The notes under the pieces are model-generated. The model saw only the letters and a list, made by a program, of their open reading frames with translations. It did no database searches and had not been told where the DNA came from. From Chitinophagaceae bacterium (GTDB lineage Bacteria; Bacteroidota; Bacteroidia; Chitinophagales; Chitinophagaceae), in assembly GCA_004322425.1 (NCBI GenBank), contig SCVJ01000004.1, positions 1-64,000 of the forward strand: DNA of 64,000 nucleotides. Reading direction: 5' to 3'. Positions 43,291 to 51,716 of this stretch are shown piece by piece. A program made the position numbers and the translations under genes. Position 1 is the first letter of the stretch; the number at the start of each line of letters is the position of its first letter.

Positions 43291-44484
43291 ATGAAAATTT
43301 TATTTTGTTGCATTGTTTTCTTTTCTTGTACTTTATTTGACTTAAATAGTCAAGACTCAACTCCATTTAATTCAACTTTGCCATCATTCATGGGATATCA
43401 AAAATCCCAACTTCGATCATCAGATGCAATTAATCGATTGACAGATACTTTAGAAAAACAGTTTGCAGCAAAGGGATTAACATGGCCTTCAAAGTTTGTT
43501 TACTTACGCAGTTTTAAATATGATGGACAATTAGAGTTGTGGGTTAAGAATGAAAGAAAGGAATCCTATAAATTATTTAAAACCTATAAAATTTGTGCAT
43601 TGGCAGGAACGATGGGGCCAAAGAGAATGGAAGGAGATTATCAAGTTCCGGAAGGTTATTATTATATCAATGAATTTAATCCAAAAAGCAGTTATCATTT
43701 ATCGTTGGGTTTAAATTATCCAAATACTTCAGATCAAATTTTGAGTGATTCATTAACTCCTGGCAGTGATATATATATTCACGGAAGTTGTGTAACGGTG
43801 GGCTGTATTCCATTAACGGATCCCCTTATTGAAGAGGTTTATACTATTAGTGCTTTTGCAAAAGAAATGGGGCAGGATTTCACTCCTGTTCATATTTTTC
43901 CTATACGGTTTAATGTTCCAAATAGTGTTGATTACCTTGAGAAAATTACAAAGAACGATGATGCATTGAAAGAGTTTTCAAAAACCTTGGAAGATGGGTT
44001 TATTTTTTTTGAAAAGCATAAACAGCTTCCAGTTATTATGATCAAAGAGGATGGGTCTTATATTGTGAATGAGGCATTGCCTAAAAAAGTAATTGTAAAA
44101 AATATTGAATCTGAGCCGGTCAAACAAAAATTAATTCAACATCGAGTTAGAAAAATAACGGCGTTAGCAAATATTGTCTATCAGTGGCCTACTTATCCCG
44201 GTGGTGGTGAAGCATTTATGAAATATCTCGATAAACTGGGTAAAGAGCTCGGAATATTATTGCCGGCTTCCAACAAAAAATTATATGCACAAGTAGAATT
44301 CATAATTGATTATGATGGCGTGCCTGTAAATTTTAAAATATTAAAAGGATTAAATGGAGAGTTCAACGATGCTGTTATTACAAAATTGGAAACTACTATG
44401 CAAAATTGGTCTCCAGCAATTTTGCATGATAAACCTGTGGCCAAAAAATTAATTCAAACAATTTATATTTATACCTCACAATAA
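43291..44484 (+). CDS. L,D-transpeptidase (YkuD type) fused to a TonB-C-like domain
   Basis: 397 residues from the ATG at 43291 with a signal peptide. Residues about 65-205 form a YkuD-type catalytic domain with His164 and Cys172 in IHGSCVTVGCIPLTD, the H-x-S/C ... G-C signature of murein L,D-transpeptidases. A linker follows, and residues about 300-397 resemble the TonB C-terminal domain: YPGGGEAFMKYLDK, VEFIIDYDGVPVNFKILKGLN and AVITKLETTMQNWSPA. YkuD enzymes crosslink peptidoglycan or attach proteins to it. The TonB-C-like part could bind an outer-membrane protein or peptidoglycan. Convergent with aspartate kinase with only 2 bases between. Confidence 0.82.
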   Translation: MKILFCCIVFFSCTLFDLNSQDSTPFNSTLPSFMGYQKSQLRSSDAINRLTDTLEKQFAAKGLTWPSKFVYLRSFKYDGQLELWVKNERKESYKLFKTYKICALAGTMGPKRMEGDYQVPEGYYYINEFNPKSSYHLSLGLNYPNTSDQILSDSLTPGSDIYIHGSCVTVGCIPLTDPLIEEVYTISAFAKEMGQDFTPVHIFPIRFNVPNSVDYLEKITKNDDALKEFSKTLEDGFIFFEKHKQLPVIMIKEDGSYIVNEALPKKVIVKNIESEPVKQKLIQHRVRKITALANIVYQWPTYPGGGEAFMKYLDKLGKELGILLPASNKKLYAQVEFIIDYDGVPVNFKILKGLNGEFNDAVITKLETTMQNWSPAILHDKPVAKKLIQTIYIYTSQ

Positions 44485-44486
44485 AT

Positions 44487-45749
44487 CTATTGCATTAATG
44501 TTTGAACTGTTTCGATAGTTTTTTGTTGTAGCAATATATTTTTTCCAGCAGTTAATTGGCTAACTAATTCATCAGTATAATGACGTACTGTTAATAAGGT
44601 TAATCCTTTGGTTAGTTTAACTTCAAATTGCGATGCAGCAGCGGATGCCAATGTTTCAATTTTTTCTTTACTATCATCCAATACACAAAGAATACTAATA
44701 GCGCCATTCTGTGTTAGGTTTGGTTTGAGTTTTAATTTTTCAAGTAAAAGGAATAGTGCTGCAATTGGTTTTTCTTCAACAAATGAAAAATCTTTTGAAC
44801 TGAGTTCCATCATCACTTGATTTTCTTTTAATACAATTATTGGAGGCAAATTTTTTACAGGATGATTGTCCACAATAGTTCCCGGAAGGGTTGGGTCTAA
44901 AAAACATTTTACATAAAGTGGAATGTTTTTATTTTGAAGTGGCTTGATTGTTTTGGGGTGAATAACTTGCGCTCCATAATAAGCCATTTCAATAATTTCT
45001 GAGTAGTTCAAGTGTGCAATCGATTTGGCATCGCTGAATTGTTTTGGATCTGAATTCATGATGGCGGGCACATCTTTCCAAATAGTCAAGCTCTCCGCAT
45101 TTAATAAATTTGCAAAGATTGCTGCTGTAAAATCGCTTCCTTCTCTTCCCAAAGTAGTGCTTTCATTTTCGTCAGTAGCACCAATAAAACCCTGTGCGAT
45201 GACGAATGGAGTTTTTTCAAATAGTGGAAGTATAGATTTTGTAATATGAGTATTTGTAATTTCCCAGTCAATAGAAGAATCTCTAAAATTATTATCAGTT
45301 CGAATAATATCCCGAACATCAACCCACTTGTTTGCAATTCCAATTTCGTTTAAATAGTAACTAATAATTGTAGTGGAAAGTAGTTCTCCCACACATACTA
45401 TTTGATCGTAATAATAATCGTATTGTCGTAAAGGATTATCGTGTAAAAGCCATTCCAATTCTGTAAAAAAAGTATTGAGTTGCGCTTCACAACTTAAACT
45501 ATGGGTTACTAATAGATTGTTTGAAAAATTAAGATGTTGTTTTTTAATCTGTTCAAAAAGGAGCTGGGCCTGTTCTTTGTTCCCATCAAAGAAGGCGTCT
45601 GTTAATTTTTCCAAGGCATTTGTAGTTTTGCCAAATGCAGAAATAACAATGATTGTTTTTTGTGCTTTATATTCTTGCAACAGTATTCCCAAATTCTTAA
45701 TACGATCAACATTATTTACCGAAGCACCTCCGAATTTGAAAACTTTCAT
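44487..45749 (-). CDS. lysC: Aspartate kinase, monofunctional
   Basis: 420 residues. The kinase domain starts with KVFKFGGASVNN and has TTLGREGSDFTAA and WKDVPAIMNSDP; ACT regulatory domains occupy about 305-420. It phosphorylates aspartate, the first step toward lysine, threonine and methionine; no homoserine dehydrogenase domain is attached. dapD of the same pathway is at 14155. A near-consensus box TAACTTTA lies upstream on its strand (about 45774-45781). Confidence 0.92.
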   Translation of the reverse strand: MKVFKFGGASVNNVDRIKNLGILLQEYKAQKTIIVISAFGKTTNALEKLTDAFFDGNKEQAQLLFEQIKKQHLNFSNNLLVTHSLSCEAQLNTFFTELEWLLHDNPLRQYDYYYDQIVCVGELLSTTIISYYLNEIGIANKWVDVRDIIRTDNNFRDSSIDWEITNTHITKSILPLFEKTPFVIAQGFIGATDENESTTLGREGSDFTAAIFANLLNAESLTIWKDVPAIMNSDPKQFSDAKSIAHLNYSEIIEMAYYGAQVIHPKTIKPLQNKNIPLYVKCFLDPTLPGTIVDNHPVKNLPPIIVLKENQVMMELSSKDFSFVEEKPIAALFLLLEKLKLKPNLTQNGAISILCVLDDSKEKIETLASAAASQFEVKLTKGLTLLTVRHYTDELVSQLTAGKNILLQQKTIETVQTLMQ

Positions 45750-45794
45750 ACTAAAAGAAATTATTGGTTGTAAAGTTAAGTAAGCCAGAATTCT

Positions 45795-46613
45795 TCAAAA
45801 AAGGGTAGTAGAAATTTTTTGACTTGGTAAAAAGGTTCGAAGGTAGATAGTGTCTTTACTAAATTTTTTCAATAATAACTGAGCTTCTTCCATTTCAGCT
45901 GTTGTAAATTGCGATTGATTACAGCGTAATGCTTGCTGAGAAACTATCCAATCTTTTTCGTCGCATTTAATTCGTACAGTTAACCATTCTTTTTTTACTG
46001 TTTTCCAATTTTCGAAAAGCCATTTTATTGTTGGGGTTGAAAAAGTGGATTGAGCTGTTTTATGTTCAGTTGGAATGCCGGTATAAAATAATTGTTGAGG
46101 CCAAGAGGATTTTCCGGATTGAAAAATTTCAGAAACAATATTATGAACCATTCGATGATCGGTATGCCCATAGCCACCTTCAGGCCCCCAAGTGATGACA
46201 GCATCGGGTTTTATTTTTTCAAATAAATTCAAAAGTAAAAAACTTAAATCAGCACTAGAAGTGCTATTGGCTAATGTACCATCATTGAATTCAAGAAAAA
46301 TAGGGGGCTGTATTTTTAATGTTTGAGCAGTACAAATCAATTCTGCTTTTCTTGTTTTTGCTAATGAATCGCCGGCAGGAATTCCTGCATGTTCTTTAAT
46401 TCCTTTATTGCCATTGGTGGCTACTACTAAGTAAACTAAATATCCTTTTCTTGCATAATTCGATAATAAAGGTGCGATATTGGCCTCGTCGTCAGCATGT
46501 GCAAATACAGCCATTATAATTTTAGGTGAGTGGCTTTGACTTTTTTTTGTGAAATAGGTATCATTTCCGAAAAATAAAAATAATAAAGAAAATAAAATCA
46601 ACTTAATTGACAT
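45795..46613 (-). CDS. Exported PIG-L-family deacetylase
   Basis: 272 residues. A hydrophobic N-terminal signal (about 1-20) precedes a LmbE/PIG-L domain with zinc motifs FAHADDE (normally HPDDE, here with Ala for Pro) and GHTDHR. Relatives remove acetyl groups from N-acetylglucosamine-type sugars. The export signal distinguishes it from the cytoplasmic BshB1 at 59512 and suggests a periplasmic or surface glycan substrate. Starts divergently from fbp. Confidence 0.85.
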   Translation of the reverse strand: MSIKLILFSLLFLFFGNDTYFTKKSQSHSPKIIMAVFAHADDEANIAPLLSNYARKGYLVYLVVATNGNKGIKEHAGIPAGDSLAKTRKAELICTAQTLKIQPPIFLEFNDGTLANSTSSADLSFLLLNLFEKIKPDAVITWGPEGGYGHTDHRMVHNIVSEIFQSGKSSWPQQLFYTGIPTEHKTAQSTFSTPTIKWLFENWKTVKKEWLTVRIKCDEKDWIVSQQALRCNQSQFTTAEMEEAQLLLKKFSKDTIYLRTFLPSQKISTTLF

Positions 46614-46648
46614 AAGGGATGTTTTAGTATTTCAGTAAAAATAAAACT

Positions 46649-46656
46649 TACTTTTG
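46649..46656 (+). promoter_or_regulatory. -7 promoter box TACTTTTG before fbp
   Basis: Perfect TAnnTTTG, 26 nt before the fbp ATG. No clear TTTG at the expected -33 distance. Confidence 0.55.
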
Positions 46657-46682
46657 TCCGTACCTACAATAATTAATCAAAA

Positions 46683-47699
46683 ATGAGTAATAGAGTAAAC
46701 AGGCAAGTTTTAACGTTGGATGAATTTACTATTCAGCAAATGCGTAATTACCCGCAAGCTACTGGTGAGCTAAGTAATTTACTGCGTGATATTGGTCTTG
46801 CTGCAAAAAGAGTAAATGTAGAAGTTAACAAAGCAGGATTAGTGGATATTTTGGGTGATTTTGGTACTGTTAATATTCAAGGAGAGCAAGTAAAAAAAAT
46901 GGATGTTTACGCCAACAATCAATTTATTGGTGTCTTAAAACACGGAATAAGTTGTGCTGGATTGGGTAGCGAAGAATTGGAAGACATCGTAATTTTTAAC
47001 GACGAAATAAGCAACAACAGTAAATATGTTGTTGTCATCGATCCACTTGATGGCAGTAGTAATATTGATGTGAATGTAACCATTGGAACTATTTTTGGTG
47101 TGTATAGGAGAGTAACAAAACCAGGCACACCGTGTACAATAGAAGATTTTTTACAGACTGGAAGAAATCAAGTGGCAGCTGGTTACGTTATTTATGGATC
47201 TTCCACCATGTTGGTTTATGCAACAAAAAGGGGGGTAAATGGATTTACCCTTGATCCAGCCATCGGTGAATTTTGTTTAAGTCATCCAGATATTAAATGT
47301 CCAGAATCAGGCAAAGTTTATTCTTTGAATTATGGAAACATTTTACAGTTTGGTGAAAAAATAAAAAATTATATAGAGCGTTGTCAAAAGAAATCAAAAA
47401 AGGATGGCGGGCCATACACCCAACGTTATGTTGGAAGTATGGTTGCCGATGTACACAGAAATCTTATTAAAGGAGGAATTTTTATGTATCCGGGCACAGT
47501 AGATAAACCCAATGGGAAACTCCGACTTTTATACGAATGCAATCCATTTTCATTTATTGTAGAAGTGGCTGGCGGAAAAGCAAGTAATGGCAAGCAAGCC
47601 ATTTTAGATATTGTTCCCGATCAATTGCATCAACGAACTCCTTTTTTTATTGGAAGTAAATTAATGATGGAAGAATTTGAATCGTGTATGAATTCATAA
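46683..47699 (+). CDS. fbp: Fructose-1,6-bisphosphatase, class I
   Basis: 338 residues. The metal-binding core VIDPLDGSSNIDVNVTIGT is intact, as are YVGSMVADVHRNL and KLRLLYECNPFSFI (substrate binding). It removes the 1-phosphate from fructose-1,6-bisphosphate in gluconeogenesis, which fits a cell that lives on amino acids and amines as the catabolic clusters suggest. A GNAT gene follows after 3 bases. Confidence 0.96.
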   Translation: MSNRVNRQVLTLDEFTIQQMRNYPQATGELSNLLRDIGLAAKRVNVEVNKAGLVDILGDFGTVNIQGEQVKKMDVYANNQFIGVLKHGISCAGLGSEELEDIVIFNDEISNNSKYVVVIDPLDGSSNIDVNVTIGTIFGVYRRVTKPGTPCTIEDFLQTGRNQVAAGYVIYGSSTMLVYATKRGVNGFTLDPAIGEFCLSHPDIKCPESGKVYSLNYGNILQFGEKIKNYIERCQKKSKKDGGPYTQRYVGSMVADVHRNLIKGGIFMYPGTVDKPNGKLRLLYECNPFSFIVEVAGGKASNGKQAILDIVPDQLHQRTPFFIGSKLMMEEFESCMNS

Positions 47700-47702
47700 A
47701 GA

Positions 47703-48158
47703 ATGGTTGAAATAATTGAATATGAAGAAAAGTATTTCCAGGACTTTAAAAAATTGAATTTAGAGTGGCTGGACAAATATCAATTAACGGAGAGTCATGA
47801 TTTACTCATACTGAACAATCCTCAAAAAATGATTTTAGAAAGAGGCGGATTTATTTGGTTGGCAAAAGCTGAGTATGAAATAATCGGATCGGCGGCAATT
47901 GTAAATGAAGGAGAGGGTATTTTTCAATTAGCAAAATTGTCTGTAACTCAGTCCTGGCAAGGCAATAGAATTGGGCAATTGTTAATTGAAACTTGTTTGT
48001 TAAAAGTAAGAGCAGTTGGAGCAAAGAAAATAGTTCTCTTTTCAAATCACCAATTAACCAAAGCACTTAGTTTGTATAAAAAATATGGATTCAAACATAT
48101 TGAAGTTGTGGAATCACCTTTCTTAACTTCGGATGTAAAAATGGAATTGGTTTTATAA
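47703..48158 (+). CDS. GNAT-family N-acetyltransferase
   Basis: 151 residues, a single GNAT domain with the acetyl-CoA loop LSVTQSWQGNRIGQLLIETCL and the C-terminal ALSLYKKYGFKHIEV motif. Substrate unknown. Its start lies 3 bases after the fbp stop, so the two are co-transcribed, and the ABC ATPase gene follows after 9 bases. Confidence 0.83.
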   Translation: MVEIIEYEEKYFQDFKKLNLEWLDKYQLTESHDLLILNNPQKMILERGGFIWLAKAEYEIIGSAAIVNEGEGIFQLAKLSVTQSWQGNRIGQLLIETCLLKVRAVGAKKIVLFSNHQLTKALSLYKKYGFKHIEVVESPFLTSDVKMELVL

Positions 48159-48167
48159 ATTAGCATC

Positions 48168-48929
48168 ATGTCAAACAGTATAATTTCAGTAAATAATCTA
48201 GTAAAAAATTACGGCAATTTTCAAGCTGTAAAAGGAATAAATTTTGAAGTTTTTGAAGGAGAGATTTTTGGATTGCTTGGGCCAAATGGAGCTGGAAAAT
48301 CAACTACACTTGAAATAATTGAAACACTGAGAACTAAAACGAGTGGAGAAATTTTTGTTAATGGGTATAATATTGACGGGCAGCAGAATGAAATTAAAAA
48401 AATTATTGGAGTACAATTACAAAGCAGCGGATTTTATCCTTTACTAAACTTAGTTGAACTGATTCAACTCTTTTGTGGATTATACAATCGAAATGTTGAT
48501 GCATTGGAATTATTAGAGTTGGTGAATTTAAAAGATAAAGCAACAGCACAAGTAAAACAATTAAGCGGTGGGCAGAAGCAGCGTTTTTCAATTGCAACAA
48601 CATTGATCAACAATCCGAAAATTATTTTTTTGGATGAGCCAACTACGGGACTCGATCCCCAAGCACGAAGAAGTCTATGGGGGTTGATTAAAAATATTCG
48701 CGCCAAAGGAACTTCTGTCATTCTTACTACGCATTATATGGATGAAGCCGAAGCACTTTGTGATCGAGTAGCCATTATGGATTTTGGTAAAATAGTTGCA
48801 ATGGATTCACCAGATAAATTAATAGACAAGTTGGTTGCTACCGGATTTGAACGTCCAAAGGAAGTAAAAAAAGCAAATTTGGAAGATGTATTTATTAATT
48901 TAACTGGACATTCATTACGAGAAGATTAA
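48168..48929 (+). CDS. ABC transporter ATP-binding protein, ABC-2/drug-export type
   Basis: 253 residues. Walker A GPNGAGKST, Q-loop VQLQSSGFY, signature LSGGQKQRFS, Walker B IIFLDEPTTGLDP and the switch TTHYMDEAE are all intact. The subgroup (MDEAEALCDRVAIMD) usually serves ABC-2-type permeases for drug, lipid or polysaccharide export. No permease gene is adjacent, and the following gene encodes a DinB-fold enzyme, so the partner must be elsewhere. Confidence 0.9.
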   Translation: MSNSIISVNNLVKNYGNFQAVKGINFEVFEGEIFGLLGPNGAGKSTTLEIIETLRTKTSGEIFVNGYNIDGQQNEIKKIIGVQLQSSGFYPLLNLVELIQLFCGLYNRNVDALELLELVNLKDKATAQVKQLSGGQKQRFSIATTLINNPKIIFLDEPTTGLDPQARRSLWGLIKNIRAKGTSVILTTHYMDEAEALCDRVAIMDFGKIVAMDSPDKLIDKLVATGFERPKEVKKANLEDVFINLTGHSLRED

Positions 48930-48938
48930 TTTTAACTT

Positions 48939-49478
48939 ATGAGTGATTTAATTGAAAAATTGAAGTATCCACTGGGAAAATTTGTATTACAACCCTTTTC
49001 GGAAGAGTTAAAAGAGGAAATGTTGAACGAAATTCGAATACTTCCTTCTTTGTTAGAAAATGCAGTTTCTAATTTAGACGAAATTCAACTGGATACAGCT
49101 TATCGTGAAGGTGGATGGAATGTAAAACAAGTTGTACATCATTTGGCAGATAGTCACATGAACGCCTATTGTCGGTTTAAACTTGCAGTAACAGAAAATA
49201 ATCCTACCATAAAACCTTACAGCGAAAAGCTATGGGCCGAACTTAGCGATGTGCAATTGCCAATTAATATTTCAATTACACTTTTATTTGCGTTGCATCT
49301 TCGGTGGCATGAGTTTATGCATTGCTTGACAAAAGAACAATGGGAAAATTGTACTGTCTTCCATCCCGAAAAAAATATGAAAATGAATTTATGGCTGTTA
49401 CTTGGAATTTATTCATGGCATGGAAAACATCATGTAGCTCATATAACTTCTTTGAGGGAAAGAATGAGCTGGAATTGA
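48939..49478 (+). CDS. DinB-fold metal-dependent enzyme, bacillithiol S-transferase (BstA/YfiT) type
   Basis: 179 residues, a four-helix DinB/YfiT domain. The metal ligands fit the YfiT pattern: His67 in VVHHLADSH and His161/His165 in WHGKHHVAHI. REGGWNVKQVVHHLADSHMN is the family hallmark. YfiT relatives were shown to be bacillithiol transferases that conjugate the thiol to electrophiles. bshC and bshB1 in this window make that role credible. It follows the ABC ATPase after 9 bases, and a joint role in detoxification and conjugate export is conceivable. Confidence 0.8.
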   Translation: MSDLIEKLKYPLGKFVLQPFSEELKEEMLNEIRILPSLLENAVSNLDEIQLDTAYREGGWNVKQVVHHLADSHMNAYCRFKLAVTENNPTIKPYSEKLWAELSDVQLPINISITLLFALHLRWHEFMHCLTKEQWENCTVFHPEKNMKMNLWLLLGIYSWHGKHHVAHITSLRERMSWN

Positions 49479-49481
49479 AAC

Positions 49482-50777
49482 TCAAGTTACTTCACCAATT
49501 AAATAAACACTTCCGCAAACAAGAATAAGATCTTTGCTTGAAGCTTTGGATTTAGCAGCTTGAATGGCAATATTTACTGAAGTATAAGCATCTCCTAATA
49601 AATTCAAATTGCTAGCTTTTACTTTCAAATCAATTGATGAAATAGCTCTGGGAGTATTTGCTTGCGTAAAATAATAAGTCGCTTTTTGGGGCAACATTTG
49701 TAGGATTTTGTCAATTTCTTTATCTTTTACAAAGCCAATGACTAAATGCAATTGATGAAAATCAGTTATTTCAATTTGACGAATTAACTGAATGATTCCA
49801 TCTTCGTTATGGGCTACATCCAAAATTATGAGTGGATGTTCTTGAATAATTTCCCATCTTCCGTGAAGTCCGGTAATTTTTTTTGTATGCGATAAACCAT
49901 GTGCAATTGCTGAGTCGCTAATTTTTATTCCAACTCTATTTAAAGCAGCACAAGATTCTATAACGGTTAACAAATTTTTAGTTTGGTAGATTCCTAATAA
50001 ATCCAACTCGTATAACTTATGATCGGGTTTATTTTTTTCTTCAACTTCTACGGACAATTTATGTTTTTCCCAAGTCCATCCAATTGCGTTTCTATTTTCA
50101 GTTGCGAATATTAATGGAGCATTTTTTTTTGTAGCAATACTTTCGAAAACAGGTTTCGTTTCGGATAAAAATTCACCAATAATTACGGGAACTTCATTCT
50201 TAATGATTCCTGCTTTTTCAAAAGCAATTTTTTCAAGAGTATCACCCAGTAAATTTGTGTGATCCATGCCAATGGATGTAATAATTGAAAGTTCAGGTGT
50301 AATTATATTCGTACTATCTAATCTGCCACCCAATCCAACTTCAATAATCGCTATATCTACTTTTTGTTGTGCAAAATATTCAAACGTCATAGCCACCGAA
50401 ATTTCAAAAAAACTAGGATTGAGTTTTTCTATCAATGGTTTTATTCTTTCTGTAAATTCTATAACAAATTCTTTTGAAACTACTTCACCGTTAATTTTAA
50501 TTCGTTCTCTAAAATCTTTTAAATGTGGAGATGTGTGTAATCCTGTTTTGTAACCTGCTGTTTGTAAAATAGAGGCAAGCATGTGGCTAACAGAGCCTTT
50601 GCCATTGGTTCCCGCTACGTGTATGCTTTTCAATTGCTGCTGAGGATTTCCAAGAAAATTACAGAGTGCTGTAATATTGTTTAAATCATTCTTCATTGCC
50701 GCGGCGCCTATCCGACTAAACAATGGCAATCGAGAAAAAAGATACTCAATGGTTTGGGAATAAGTGGCGGAAAACAT
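49482..50777 (-). CDS. folC: Folylpolyglutamate synthase / dihydrofolate synthase
   Basis: 431 residues of the Mur ligase fold: P-loop HVAGTNGKGSVSHML, HTSPHLKDFRERI, EVGLGGRLDSTN and ITSIGMDHTNLLG, with the C-terminal glutamate ligase domain (LDVAHNEDGI). It adds glutamate to dihydropteroate and to folates. It follows the TonB-like gene by 17 bases on the same strand, and its 3' end is 3 bases from the convergent bstA-like gene. Confidence 0.93.
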   Translation of the reverse strand: MFSATYSQTIEYLFSRLPLFSRIGAAAMKNDLNNITALCNFLGNPQQQLKSIHVAGTNGKGSVSHMLASILQTAGYKTGLHTSPHLKDFRERIKINGEVVSKEFVIEFTERIKPLIEKLNPSFFEISVAMTFEYFAQQKVDIAIIEVGLGGRLDSTNIITPELSIITSIGMDHTNLLGDTLEKIAFEKAGIIKNEVPVIIGEFLSETKPVFESIATKKNAPLIFATENRNAIGWTWEKHKLSVEVEEKNKPDHKLYELDLLGIYQTKNLLTVIESCAALNRVGIKISDSAIAHGLSHTKKITGLHGRWEIIQEHPLIILDVAHNEDGIIQLIRQIEITDFHQLHLVIGFVKDKEIDKILQMLPQKATYYFTQANTPRAISSIDLKVKASNLNLLGDAYTSVNIAIQAAKSKASSKDLILVCGSVYLIGEVT

Positions 50778-50794
50778 AGTACTTCTAAAAAAAG

Positions 50795-51619
50795 TTAATC
50801 CTTAAGTTTGAAATTAAATACAACGGTTCCTTTCTGTCCCGATTCGGATTTCTCCAATTTTAATTCAAATGCTCGTCTGCGGGCAATTTCAATAAGTTTT
50901 CTATTGCCAGTTGTAGAACCCCGTGCTTGGTAAGTTGCAGAAACAACTCTTCCACTTGGTTCAGCAATAATATCTACAGCAATTTTTGCATTTTCATTAA
51001 ACTCATCTTCAAAACTTTGATCGGCAATTTGCAAAAATTTAGTTCCAAAATTTTTTCTCGGTCCGGAATAATTGGTGGCACCGGGAGTTCCGCCAATTAC
51101 ACCTTGATCTCCAGTTCCACTAGTCATTCCTTCGTTGCTTCCCTTCTCATAAGTTGTTGCTCCATTGCCACCATTTCCATTGTCGCCAGTTATTTTTCCA
51201 AGTACGGCCTTTGGTTTTGGAGCTGCCAAAGTTGCAACAGGTTTGTTTTTTACTTTTATAGTTTTATTATCCTTATTAATCTTACTGGCCACAGGTTTTG
51301 TAGCAACAGGCTTTTTAATGACGGGAGCTTCTTTGTCATCAGTTTCAAATTTTTTTGCTTCATCTTTTTCTATTGCAATAGGAGCAGCGTTTGTATTGAA
51401 GTTTTGCTCACTGGGTTCACTGGGTATTTGAGGTTGGTCATTCCCAAATCCAAGTTCATCATTGCCCAAATTAACTTCAATAAAGTCATTTTGAGCAAAC
51501 ACTTCTATTTCGGGTAGCGGCCATTTTAAATAAATGAACGATAAAAATAAAAGCAGTGTTGCAAACAAAGTTATAAGTAACGCCTTCGTATTTTTTGTTC
51601 TTTCAAATTGAGTAACCAC
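50795..51619 (-). CDS. TonB-like energy transducer
   Basis: 274 residues: one N-terminal membrane helix (about 13-32), a long periplasmic linker rich in Pro, Lys and acidic residues (about 55-140), a Gly/Asn-rich segment, and a C-terminal beta-alpha-beta domain of the TonB-C type (IAVDIIAEPSGRVVSATY, NRKLIEIARRRAFELKL). It would pass proton-motive energy from an ExbB/ExbD complex to outer-membrane receptors; exbBD are not in the window, though the tonB-folC order is common downstream of exbBD in Bacteroidota. A -7 box lies 21 nt upstream, so it has its own promoter here. Confidence 0.8.
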   Translation of the reverse strand: MVTQFERTKNTKALLITLFATLLLFLSFIYLKWPLPEIEVFAQNDFIEVNLGNDELGFGNDQPQIPSEPSEQNFNTNAAPIAIEKDEAKKFETDDKEAPVIKKPVATKPVASKINKDNKTIKVKNKPVATLAAPKPKAVLGKITGDNGNGGNGATTYEKGSNEGMTSGTGDQGVIGGTPGATNYSGPRKNFGTKFLQIADQSFEDEFNENAKIAVDIIAEPSGRVVSATYQARGSTTGNRKLIEIARRRAFELKLEKSESGQKGTVVFNFKLKD

Positions 51620-51640
51620 TGAATTGAATTTTTTACTCTA

Positions 51641-51648
51641 CAAATTTA
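51641..51648 (-). promoter_or_regulatory. -7 promoter box TAAATTTG before the TonB-like gene
   Basis: Perfect TAnnTTTG on the minus strand, 21 nt before the ATG at 51619, consistent with a promoter for the tonB-like/folC pair. Confidence 0.55.
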
Positions 51649-51716
51649 GAGAACTATTTTATTAAGTAATAAGCTTTATTGTTAAAAAGAATGGATTTTC
51701 TGGTATGAAAAGATAC

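Noticed and set aside
48168..48929. CcmA, the ABC ATPase of cytochrome c maturation
   Set aside because: It is longer than CcmA, has the drug/ABC-2 exporter signature, and is neither adjacent to ccmB/ccmC nor to the ccmEF genes 7 kb away.
50927..51517. 196-codon open frame on the plus strand
   Set aside because: It is antisense to the low-complexity TonB-like gene, has Ser/Phe-rich nonsense composition, and lacks a promoter box.
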